Shown piece by piece: positions 24,131 to 34,729 of a DNA stretch of 64,000 nucleotides. The DNA comes from Tipula vernalis (lineage: Eukaryota; Arthropoda; Insecta; Diptera; Tipulidae): assembly GCA_958295665.1 (NCBI GenBank), contig OY282558.1, forward strand, positions 33,811,045-33,875,044. The letters are read 5' to 3'. The position numbers and the translations under genes were made by a program. Under the pieces are notes generated by a model, which was not told the DNA's origin, did not search any database, and saw only the letters and a program-made list of their open reading frames with translations. Every line of letters starts with the position of its first letter. Position 1 is the stretch's first letter.

Positions 24131-25484
24131 TACATTTTAGGTTATATATATTGACAAAATAAGCGCAATCAATAATCAAAAACAATGTACGATGATGATG
24201 AAAATAAACGATCGGGAGTGTTCCCTCTTGCAGGTTAGAATTCATATTCTTTCTCAAACGTATAAGTAATTCAGTTTCCGATAATCGACTATCCAGTTTC
24301 ACATTTAATGTCTGAATTTCTAACAAGAACTCGTTAAAAGATTCGTTTGGGCGTTGAAATCTGCTTTGGATTCGTCGTCTAACTTCATCTTCGCTATCTG
24401 GTCTGCCGAATCTTGATAACAACGCTTTCCGCGCTTGCACCCAGTTCGCATCAGGATAATTATGTAAAAATATCCAAAACCAACGTTCAGCGGCACCCTC
24501 TAAAAACATGTGGATGATATTTATTAAATTCGAAATTTCATAACTCTCACGAGCAGCCATTGTTTCCACTCTAAATATAAATTCATTTATGTCATGTGGT
24601 TTATTAGAACCATCATATCGAATTGTCCATTTTGGGATATATTTATCGACATACCTATATGGATTTCCAGTACATTTAGGTACCATATTTTGAGGTCTGG
24701 GTACTTCGAAATTATGATCATTAGGCAATACGTAACCGCCAAATGGGTCAAACGCATTTAAAATCTCCTGGCGTGACTCAGGTAAAAATGCAGGTACTTC
24801 GATCTGTGAATGACCTGGACTTGATGTTACCAGTGTTGATTCAGAATTCGACACTCTCTGTGAAATAGTTGTATTCCTAAATGATTCATTTGTAGATTGG
24901 CCATTTTCTGGAATATCATCTGATTAGGGTTTCACCATGCTAATGTTTATGTCTAGTTCACTCTCTTTGATCTTATTTGCTTGACCTAATACAATTGGAT
25001 TTATAGTTTTTTGTGATGAACCTGACTCTTCTTGATATTTCACCGTGGTTAACTTTTTCGTTGCTTGTGCTGGTTCCCTAAACTGCCTTGCTAGACCTCG
25101 CTGATGTCTTTGCAATTGTGCAATAATATTCTTCAAATTCGGAAGCTCACCATGAGTATTATGTAAGCGAATAGCGCGACTCAAATAATGTGATGACATT
25201 GCCAGTATTTGCTTAATTTGTAATGCAGAACCTTCTTGCGGCAATTCTGAGATCAGTTTGGAAATTTGTTGAGATTTTTCAACACACAAATCACTTTCCG
25301 ATTGTGGGGATATCATGACATGACTATCTCTTGGTCTACATTTTACGTCCTCTCTTTCGCGTTTTAACCGGTCTACTAATAATTGTTCCGCCCCTGGTCT
25401 ATTTTGAGCAATGCCCCGTACTTTAAATTCTACTTCCACCTCATCAGGGCTCAATAGTTGGATTAGATCGAGTTCGGAAGACAT
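24130..25484 (-). pseudogene. LTR-retrotransposon gag with one premature stop, fused downstream to jockey ORF1
   Basis: A minus frame begins with ATG at 25484 and runs 186 codons to a TAA at 24926-24924. It continues in the same frame to the junction near 24130 and on to 23742. The first part has the LSPDEVEVEFKVRGI start typical of insect Ty3/gypsy-like Gag. The second has the capsid-like retrotrans_gag signature (RYDGSNKPHDINEF, LEGAAERWFW, ALLSRFGRPDSEDEVRRRI). Gag packages element RNA in particles. No protease, RT or integrase follows; the frame passes into jockey cysteine knuckles instead. The single stop makes this copy non-functional as it stands. It is described only as a relic. Confidence 0.8.
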
Positions 25485-26409
25485 ATTTATAAAACAAACA
25501 AAATTCCGTGAGTTGTATAGAAATATGTATTAATATAATATATGTAATTATCGATTCTATGGCTTAGCAAGTAAGTAAATAAAAAAAAACAAATAAATAA
25601 ACAACAACAATAATTATGAATAAATAAGGATAACTTGAATACTATCAAAAAAAACTGGTGAGGTGCTCAGAACTTCTGGAGTAATGACACCTGAAAACGT
25701 ACAAACCTAGAGTATATTACTAAAATGATGTATTAATATTTCAATAACGTTTTGGGATGAGCGGGTTATTCATTCCATTGTGAAACTAATCCTTATAGGC
25801 CTTTGAGAACTCGAGGAGTCACCCCGGAATCTAATCATAAGCCGACTAAGGAGGCTATCAAACAATTAAATAAAACAATTATAACTTAATATTTAAAATT
25901 GCAAAATATATATTAACCTGAATCTAATAAATGAACTTGCAAATATGAAGAAGTATGAATCGAGTGTCTGCAACAATTTCACCTTGAGATCGCACAAAAT
26001 CATTGTGGGTCTATCAACATGAACAAAGTACAAACAAATATTCATCGTTTCAAACTTGTAACAAACAAAAAAATTAAATTGGTTATATAAGCAAACGGTT
26101 ACTAAAATACAATAAAAATTGAAATATTAATAGGGACATTTTTTTTTTTTTTTTTTTTTAAATTCTGAAAATTAATAACAAAGAAGGAATTTATCCGCTG
26201 AAAATTTTCATAGTCAAGCGAATTTTCAAAAACCTGTAGATAGGAAGTGAAGCTTCCTGGATACCTTATTAGGGCAACCAAAAGAAAAAAAAAACGGTTA
26301 ATAAAACAATTTACATTAATAGTACTAATAAACTCAACTGAAAATCTAGCGGATTTTCAGTAAACACTTTTTTCCCACAAGATATTTCAATTGGGCTCAC
26401 TAACCATCT
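25485..26409 (-). other. Leader of the LTR retrotransposon
   Basis: About 0.9 kb separates the primer-binding site from the gag ATG on the minus strand. It is AT-rich, has a T run near 26142, and I see no other coding frame. It fits the untranslated leader of the element. Confidence 0.45.
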
Positions 26410-26428
26410 GGTCCCTGTTTCGGCGCCA
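26410..26428 (-). other. tRNA primer-binding site of the LTR retrotransposon
   Basis: The minus strand reads TGGCGCCGAAACAGGGACC. It begins with TGG, complementary to the CCA end of a tRNA, and resembles the tRNA-Lys class of primer sites. It lies 4 nt inside the presumed LTR end. Position, orientation and distance to gag agree. Confidence 0.7.
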
Positions 26429-26432
26429 TTTT

Positions 26433-27124
26433 TGTAACGGATCTATAGCGTGCTGCACATCCTGGTAGCGGGATAGCGATCAGGGAAATATGGGGTTTAA
26501 ATTTAGCCGCCATCATTTAACAATCCGTCCAAAAGAAAAATTGATGTGCTCAAAAAAAACAAAACAATTTAAATCACAGGTTACATAACGAAATCACAAC
26601 TCTAGGTCTATACTGAAAAACTCCAAGTCATACTTCCACGAAGTATAGCACCTCACGATAACGGAAAATTTACCACATCATTTTAAATGAAATAACTACC
26701 TGAACTCATTTTATGTTGCTAATAACACATTTAAACATATTTTATTAGATAACTTTAGCTTGTATATGTATATAAAATAAAATAAAAAAATATAAGAAAA
26801 CTAAAGATTAAGAAAATTTGTATATATAAAAAAAAGTTAATTTCGGCTAAATCATTAATCTCCCGACCCCGGTATTTATTACGAAATTTCGTTTCATTAT
26901 TAAATTTTTAACGATTATTTGAAAATTTGTTTGGTTCACTTACCCGTTTGATGCGGCAGAGCCCTTCCGTTGCAAACTGTGGAATAATAAGTTAATAAAA
27001 TTTGCACTTAATTCGCGACACGATACCAAATTTTCTTTTAATCCTTAATTTGGGCTATTTGTACTAACACAGTAACCACTATTTCTATATAAATCTATTT
27101 TTTTATTATTAGACCTAAGTTACA
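26433..27124 (-). repeat. Probable long terminal repeat (5' LTR of the minus-strand element)
   Basis: On the + strand it begins TGTAACGG next to the primer-binding site. A matching inverse end, GTTACA, lies at 27119-27124, giving TGTAAC...GTTACA ends and about 690 bp. The inner edge is well supported by the primer site. The outer edge is a guess, because there is no second LTR in the window to compare. Confidence 0.45.
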
Positions 27125-27129
27125 CTATG

Positions 27130-28838
27130 CAAACAAAAAAAAAAAAAAATATCAAAGATAAATTTAAGTTTTAGAAATTTTAACTGATACTTAATATTTT
27201 CACTATAAGACTAGTTTACTAGTCACTTTGTAAGATGTTGAATTAAAACACTATATTGAACACTATATTGAGGTAAAGTTGAATAGTACTGCTAATCCAA
27301 GTTCTAGTCGAACTCAATCAAATATACCAATTATAAAATTTCTCGGACCAGCTGATTTGTAGAAAATATCCACATTTAGTTGACGGTGTATTGATAATAT
27401 ATTTTCGTAATATTGTATACACAAAATAGAAAGAAAATAAAGATGAATAAGTAATCTTGTGACCAATGCCGTTTGCGGATCACCGTTAGGCCACTCAAAC
27501 GGTGTCGCAGAAAATCCTGTTTTTTTTTTCTTATTAATTTTTTTTTTGTTTTATTAAAAAAAACTATTTTCCCGATTAGTTTTTACTGAATCTAGAACAC
27601 AAGAGAAACGTTATATTTAGCGTTACGTCATATAACACTCTACCAAATTAAAAAAAAAAACAAACCGATATGATCTTACCTTTCCCTTAAAACTTTACAA
27701 TTACGGATTTTTACGGAATTGTAACAATCGGCTAATAATAATGCTTCTTCAAGCTTCCTATAGTGGAAAATTTGAGGATTAATTAGCATACAGCCAACTA
27801 CTTAGATTTTTTTTTTAATATGCACTATATTTACCGGACGATTTTTTAAGCTTAAACAATTTATTATTCCAATGTGTACTGCTTCAGGTTTATTTTGTTG
27901 TTTTTTTCTGCTCTCAACTTATTAGCACTGGCCACCAAATTACGAATGATTCAATAAAAAATAAAAAACTTTATTTTATTCCCACTCGGTCACAAATGTT
28001 TGGAAAAGTCCGTTAATGCCATATAAGAGAGAAAAAAGACAATCATAAACCAGAACGGGTACCTATTATTAAACATAAATATCATTTCATAAGTCAGGGG
28101 TATGAAACACTATTTTATAAATTGCGATATGTAGTGAAATAATTAAAGTTGAATAAAGCATACGTAACAACACAAAATCCTTTTACACGTTTTTCTTTAT
28201 ATTTTATTATAATGACATGACAGAAGAGAAGAACAGAACAGAATGAAATAAGTTACAATTCAAAAACAATACAAAATATTTCATACTTAAGGTGTGTTCA
28301 CTACAGAACTAACTAATTGAAATAATAAATTCAACATATATATATTGAGCCCTTTATCTTTTCCCGCACCTAGCTCGACCAGTTCTAGGCGAAACAAAGG
28401 TTGAGGTTTTTTCTCGCGATTTAGGATATTCGGCATGAAAGCCATTTTCATTAAGAACAGAGTGTATTTCGCTAACATATACAGTGCTCTCAATTCCTCT
28501 TATTTTAACAGTTAGCCCCTTTCGACTTTTTAGCTGGCATTTTTATTGACTTTACTTTACTAAGATTTAATTCGATTTATTATACATCAGTTTACATATA
28601 GGCAAACACTAATTTACTCACCAAGTTTTTTTCCTTAAGATTGTTTTATTTGATGTTTTGCAAACTCTTTCGAAAATCTTAAATGAAAATGTTTTTCTTG
28701 TTCTCACGTGCACATCATTTGCAATGATTTTCCGTTATTTTATCCAATTTTGTATTCAGCATTCAGCATATTTGTTTTTCTATTCTCCACCAGGATGTAA
28801 AGATATGAATGCGAGTGCTTTACAAGGTTTATCATTGA
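27130..28838. other. Spacer upstream of the phosphorylase kinase gene
   Basis: AT-rich and mostly non-coding. A short minus frame at about 28515-28355 reads protein-like (VYVSEIHSVLNENGFHAEYP), but it has no start and no recognised family and is not called as a gene. Confidence 0.4.
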
Positions 28839-28856
28839 AATGTCAAATTTGACATT
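28839..28856. promoter_or_regulatory. Perfect 18-bp palindrome upstream of PHKB
   Basis: AATGTCAAATTTGACATT is its own reverse complement and lies 101 bp before the presumed PHKB start codon. It could be a binding site for a dimeric factor or the footprint of an old inverted-end element. No function is shown by sequence. Confidence 0.35.
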
Positions 28857-28957
28857 CACTGAAAAATAATTTTGATACTTTTTTGCAATATTAATAAAAA
28901 TATAGTGTTTATTCAAATGATACATATAATAATATCTTAAAGTATTAGATATTTAAA

Positions 28958-31900
28958 ATGGCAGCAGCCGTTGACAATAAGTGTGTGGCAAAAGGAGATA
29001 ATCAAATTCTACTCTGAAAATAATGGTTTCGTATCTTTGCAGTCGATTCACTGGTCCGGTGCGTCAAGGAAGTTTGGATGATATAAATTTGGATCAATTT
29101 CTTAAAATTTCTAATTATGAAGATACAGTTAAACAATTGGATATATATTATGGAATGGGTAATGAGTGTCAGTATTATAAGGAAGTTAAATACTTATGAA
29201 CTTTTATATCGTTTTAGTTAAAAGGCAACTTCTGCAATTCCAAAGTCCTATTACTGGCCTTTTCCCCGTTTTATCAACAGATAGAGACGTAGGCAGTGTA
29301 AGGGATAGTGTTTATTGCGCTGCTGCTGTATGGGGGCTTTATCAAGCCTACAAGTAATATCAATGAATAATAAATCTGCTTTAATATTTTTTAACCCGAA
29401 TTTACATTTCAGACGAATCGATGATGATCGTGGAAAATCGTACGAATTGGGCCAATCCGCTGTAAAATGTATGCGTGGCATACTAGAATGCTGGATTAAG
29501 CAATCCGATAGAGTGGAACTATTTAAACAAAGACAATGTAATCAAAATGCACTACACGTTAAATTTCATTTGCATACGGGGGAGGAGATCTATTCTGATG
29601 AAAACTACAACCATCTTCAAATTGACGTTATATCGATTTACTTGATATTTTTAGTCCAAATGATAACGTCAGGTTTACAAATTGTTTACACACAGGACGA
29701 AGTTGCCTTTGTTCAAAATTTAGTTTACTATGTGGAGAGGGCTTACCGGACACCGGATTATGGTATGTGGGAACGAGGTTCGAAATATAATGATGGAACA
29801 CCAGAAATTCATGCCTCTTCTATCGGTATGGCAAAGTCTGCCCTTGAAGCGATTAATGGATGTAATTTGTTTGGTGAGAAAGGTGCTTCATGGACTGTAG
29901 TCTATGTTGATATAGATGCTCATAATCGTAATCGCAGTATTTTTGAAACAATCTTGCCCCGAGAATCAAGTTCCAAAGGTGTCGATGCTTCGTTATTGCC
30001 AACTTTATCATTTCCTTCATTTGCATCTCATGAGGACCGACTTGTTGAAAAAACGAAATTGAACGTAATTAAAAGATTGCGTGGCCAAAGGGGATTTAAA
30101 CGATTCAATCGTGATGGATTTATGAGTAGGAATGAAGATCGTACCAGACGATATTATAAAGAGGGTGAAATTAAAGATTTCGAAGGAAACGAGTGTGAAT
30201 GGCCTATGTTCTATATTTATTTAATAATCGATGGGGTTTTTAAATCAAACCAAGAACAAGTCGAAGAGTACGAAAAGGAGTTACGAAAATGTATGACAAC
30301 TGATGTTAATGGAGGTAAGACTTCGAAAATAGTAATCTTTTTTTATTTTACGAGTTAGAAACATTTTATTTTATTTAGATTTAGTAGTTGTGATGAACTA
30401 CGCCCCTGACGGTGAAGGAATGTATCTTAGACCACCAACTCAATCACTTTTCCTCTGGGGACAATCATTGTTCTTAATTGCAAAACTATTGACAACAGGT
30501 TTACTTCATATAAACGAATTGGATCCTGTAAAACGATACTTGCCTAGTTATAATCGACCGCGGAAGGGTGGTCGGTACTCGGCTTTTCAGGTAAAATCCG
30601 AACTTTATTATTTATTAAAATAAATCAAAAAATATTGTTAATACATATTAGGTGATAGGAATATCATTTTACTTTTGACATTATTTATCGATCTATTTAT
30701 TATTTGTGGATGCTTTATAATTGCGCTTACCAAAATTTCCGTATAAATACATATACCAAAAATACAAAGGTTCAACTCTTTTCTAAACTCTTGAGATTCT
30801 AATTTTTGTTATTGTAAAGCATTACACAGATACATTGTTATAAAATATGTTAATTCCCAAAATTAAAATTTATTTTATTATGCTTCAAATATAAAAGGGA
30901 AAAGCTGAATATCATTTTGTAAGTAGTCATATGTGACATCCATTTATTAATTATTAGGTGTCAGCAAATTGCACGATGTTACATTTGTTATAACCACCTT
31001 GCTTAATGCCTTAAAATTTTATTGTATCTTCGATACAGCGGTAGCATTTTTTATAAATGAATTTAAAGACAACCTGCCGTCTTTTTTTACATATACAACC
31101 TACAAATCCTAATTTTCTTTGATATAAACATAAAGAATACGTAAACTTTTTTGAGTGTCTAATCATTTTCTTTTCTTTTATTGTATGCTTAACAGGCTAA
31201 ACCGGGAATCGTAAGTAGTATATGCCATTTGTATTTGTTAGCTTAACTATTTTGTGTTGTGCTTAAACCAATATAACCATACTTGATTAACATACTTGAT
31301 TTTAAAATACTTCTTTCTCTGACCTAAAACATTTCCAAATTAATCTAAAAATTTCCCCTGATAAAATTAATTTCAATAATTGGCTAACATTTTTTACAAA
31401 GCTGTTTCAATTAATATTTGTTTGGCTTAGTCTTAAATATTACCTAATCAAAATTTATTTTTAACCGAAAAAAATGCATTTCATCATTTTGTTTATTAAA
31501 TAATAAGAATGCGTGAACCAATAAATCTTCAAAAAATTATGACCTAAATCCGACACATTTCTTTATGTTTTATACAATTGGAAATATCCTACCGAAATAT
31601 AAAACGGTAAAGGTTTTTATTTGCATGACCACGAGTGATTGCATTAAACAATTTAAATAAGCCTAAACAAAGCGAAAGTCTTATGAAATGCGACTTTACC
31701 TAATTTTAAGCAATAAACTGTTATGGAAATTGTTTATAGCATTAAATTTATTTTTAGGGGACAGCAACTGATTTAGTTGTACAAATAGTCCTTATCGCTG
31801 AATCAATGCGATTACAAGCAATGATGGCAACATATGGTATACAAACACAAACACCACATGAGGTAGAACCAGTTCAAATTTGGTCATCAACGCAATTAGT

Positions 31901-33716
31901 TAAAGTTTATCAGCAATTGGGTGTTAACGAAAAAATTGATTTAACCGGCCGACCACCAAGACCTGTTGGATCATTAGGCACTAGTAAAGTGTATCGAGTT
32001 TGCGGAATGACCGTTTTATGCTATCCTCTTATTTTTGAAGTATCTGATTTTTATTTATATCGTGACATGGCTCTCTTAATTGATGACATAAAAACTGAAT
32101 TACAATTTGTTGGAAAATATTGGCGGCTCTCTGGTAGACCTACGGTATGTCTCCTCATTCGGGAAGAGCATATGCGTGATCCTCAATTCAAAGAAATGTT
32201 AGATTTATTGGCGATGTTAAAAAAGGGATATTGTGATGGAATGAAAGTCAGAATTGGTAGATTACAAAATTTAATTTCTAGTTCATGTATGGAACATTTA
32301 GATTTTATGTCACAGTTAGATTTGCCTGAAAGTTGCGAAAAGGCTTTTAATCAAATTCATCATGAATATATAGGATACCAAAGTTTAACTGATGTTCCTA
32401 AGGCACATACGTACACAGAGGAGAAAATTAGTTGCGAGGTAAATTTATTACAATCTTGTTAAATAATTAGAATTATTCCAGTTTATTATATGTATATGTA
32501 CAGAAATATGCCGAACGCCCAACGTCAGATGTAGTGCAGGGTATTGCATGTACAGATTCAATTTATTGTCAATGCCAATTGTGGGGTATATTACTTAAAA
32601 GACATGGAGCGAATTATGAGGTGCACGGAACTACCGTACAAGAGGAATTAACCGCCTTATATCATCGCGCCGGTACATTACGATATTGGAGGGCTGTACG
32701 ATATTGCAGCTCTTTGCTGCATCATATTGTCGATTCAATCAGTCCATTTATAACAACCGTTTTAGTAAATGGAAAACAAATTACCGTTGGTGTAATAGGT
32801 CACCAAGAGACAATTTTCGATAAGCCCATGACTCCTGCCGAAATTCAAAATGTTATGTATTCATCAGTACAGCCATTTAATGTTATTCAAGCAGTATTAC
32901 AACAGGAGGTAGTTTTGTACTGTGGCCGATTGATTGCAACAAATCCTGACATATTTAGAGGCATTCTGAAAATAAGAGTCGGTTGGGTCTTGGAAGCTAT
33001 GCGATTATATCTGCATATATCTGGTCAACATGGGCGAGATTTGGATAATTTATCGCCATATGAAGTACGACAATTATTACAAAAAGTTCTAACAGTCAGT
33101 GAATGGTCACTTGAAGAGAAGTATAAAACATAAAAATTAGACAATATTTAAAAAACTATAGCATTAATACAATAATTTTATAATTTGCAGATTAACAACA
33201 TTACAATTGAGACAATTAGAGGGAAGTTTATGCCGTGTACCAAGTCAGTTTTATAATTTGGTTTGGGATGTTTTACAAAGAACACCCAAAGGAATTATTA
33301 TACAAGGCCACCATTTACCTGCATATCCAACCCTTACCTCGATGGGTCGCAGTGAATTATCTTTTTCACTTTTGGTAGAAGAAACATTACATCATATTGA
33401 CAAACCAGAACGGCGTCAAGTGTCAGTTGAATGTCTTTGCATTGTCGCCACTATTTTGAGTCGTAATCCAGAATTACGTTTCCTTCAACCCTTAGATCTA
33501 GATAAATTAATGGATGATGCATATTCAATGTATTGCAAAGATCATGAAATCCTAACTGGATTAATAGATATTAATCAATTATTTGCATTATCTTATCGAG
33601 AAACGGCTGGTTATTTAGCTCGTGCTGCAGTTAACACAGTTCTTCAAATCCTTGGAACAGCTTCACAAGATCATGAGCACGAAGATATATCCGAAGATGC
33701 GTGCAAAGTTTCATAA
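28958..33716 (+). CDS. PHKB: Phosphorylase b kinase regulatory subunit beta
   Basis: Nine exons: 28958-28980, 29043-29158, 29218-29353, 29413-30314, 30379-30590, 31196-31210, 31758-32438, 32504-33120, 33191-33716. All introns are GT/AG, the phases agree, and the product is 1,075 aa (human beta subunit about 1,090). The N-terminal half is the glucoamylase-like (GH15-like) domain, with SPITGLFPV, YCAAAVWGLYQAY, CMRGILECW, YGMWERGSKYN and WTVVYVDIDAHNRNR. The last is diagnostic of beta rather than alpha. YGIQTQTPHEVEPVQIW and LGTSKVYR follow. The C-terminal half has HITT-like and LVWDVLQRTPKGI blocks. The protein ends CKVS, a CaaX-type farnesylation box as in vertebrate alpha and beta subunits. 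It is a regulatory part of the kinase that activates glycogen phosphorylase. The linker before SLFLWGQ is shorter than in vertebrates. The first exon (8 residues) is the least certain. Confidence 0.93.
31196..31210 (+). CDS. PHKB: 15-nt micro-exon of PHKB
   Basis: GCTAAACCGGGAATC is bounded by TTAACAG on the left and GTAAGTAG on the right, both good splice signals. It is in phase 0 on each side and would add AKPGI between exon 5 (ending SAFQ) and exon 7 (starting GTATDLVV). It sits inside an intron of about 1.17 kb. Because the flanking exons are also phase 0, it can be skipped without breaking the frame. Confidence 0.65.
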
Positions 33717-33874
33717 TTAATCTATAATTATCTTCGTTTTCTTTTTTTGGTTTAAAATCGAATGTATGTTGCCTATCCTGCTTAAGAAGGTGGATAACAT
33801 GTTCTATATTTTTTTAAGTTTTCTGTTGATTTATTTGCTCGTATACATATACATTGCTTTATTAAGCAAGTTTA

Positions 33875-33880
33875 AATAAA
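33875..33880 (+). terminator. Polyadenylation signal of PHKB
   Basis: AATAAA lies 159 nt after the stop codon and just before a MITE. It is the first canonical hexamer in the 3' flank. Confidence 0.55.
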
Positions 33881-33885
33881 GAATT

Positions 33886-34005
33886 TACACCCCTATTCCC
33901 TTAGTCATGCGCCACTTGTCAAGAGAATACCAATTTAAAAGTTGGAAGTGACACGAAAATTGTCAAATCGAATGAAGTGACACGACCAAGGGAATGGGGG
34001 TATTA
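33886..34005. mobile_element. MITE copy A, about 120 bp, inverted ends
   Basis: The ends read CCCCTATTCCCTTAGTCATG on the + strand and, inverted, CCCCCATTCCCTTGGTCGTG near 34005-33980. The inside also folds back on itself (GACACGAAAATTGTCAAATC region). A related copy lies at 50772-50880. It sits in the roughly 1-kb gap between the convergent PHKB and Wdr62 genes. Confidence 0.65.
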
Positions 34006-34686
34006 GTTAAAATAAAAATTTGTCTTTTAAATTGAAACAAAAGAAAATTACAGGTAAATCATTTTTCATTTAAAATAAAACAATGCCATTTGTTTGTTTA
34101 AATAATCAATTTTTGTTTGTTAATAAATTACATAAATTTATGGGTAATTAAATAATGCTTATTCTTTTACAAATTGTTTAGTGTTAATAGTATTTTATCT
34201 GTAATGTATTAGAAAATTACTAATTAAAAAAAAAAAAATTGGAGGGAAGCGATTACTTTTCTTTTTTTAATTTTATTTTTTATTTATTACATAAATATTT
34301 AATATTTATATTAATAATAAACAAAAAAAAGTAACTAAATTTATAATAGCGCTACGGGAATTGATTTAAATCCATAATGCGCAAATTTTCATGTCTTTAA
34401 AATTTAAACTTTTATTTTACCTCACAAAATTGCTTTGTTTATTATAATATTTGTGAGGAAAAACAATTCTAAAAATTATATTATATAGGTAATTACAAAT
34501 TTATTTAATTTAAACAAAACATTAATTCGTTAAAAAGATTTTATTTTTTTATTTTGCTAATTGAAGAATATAATTGCCGCGTATAAATTCTAAATAATTA
34601 CGATTAAAAATTATATTTGCTTGAAAATTAAAAGAAAAATTAGAATTAATGACTTTTTATTAATACAAAAGTTAAAAAGAAAATAA

Positions 34687-34692
34687 TTTATT
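34687..34692 (-). terminator. Polyadenylation signal of Wdr62
   Basis: Minus-strand AATAAA about 38 nt after the stop codon at 34730. Further minus AATAAA sites occur downstream. Confidence 0.45.
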
Positions 34693-34729
34693 ATTATATT
34701 GGAAAACTATTATTTATTTATTTTGATTA

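Noticed and set aside
28355..28560. Possible small gene or selenoprotein-like fragment on the minus strand
   Set aside because: The ATG nearby is in another frame and stops after 11 codons. No start, splice structure or family match supports a gene.
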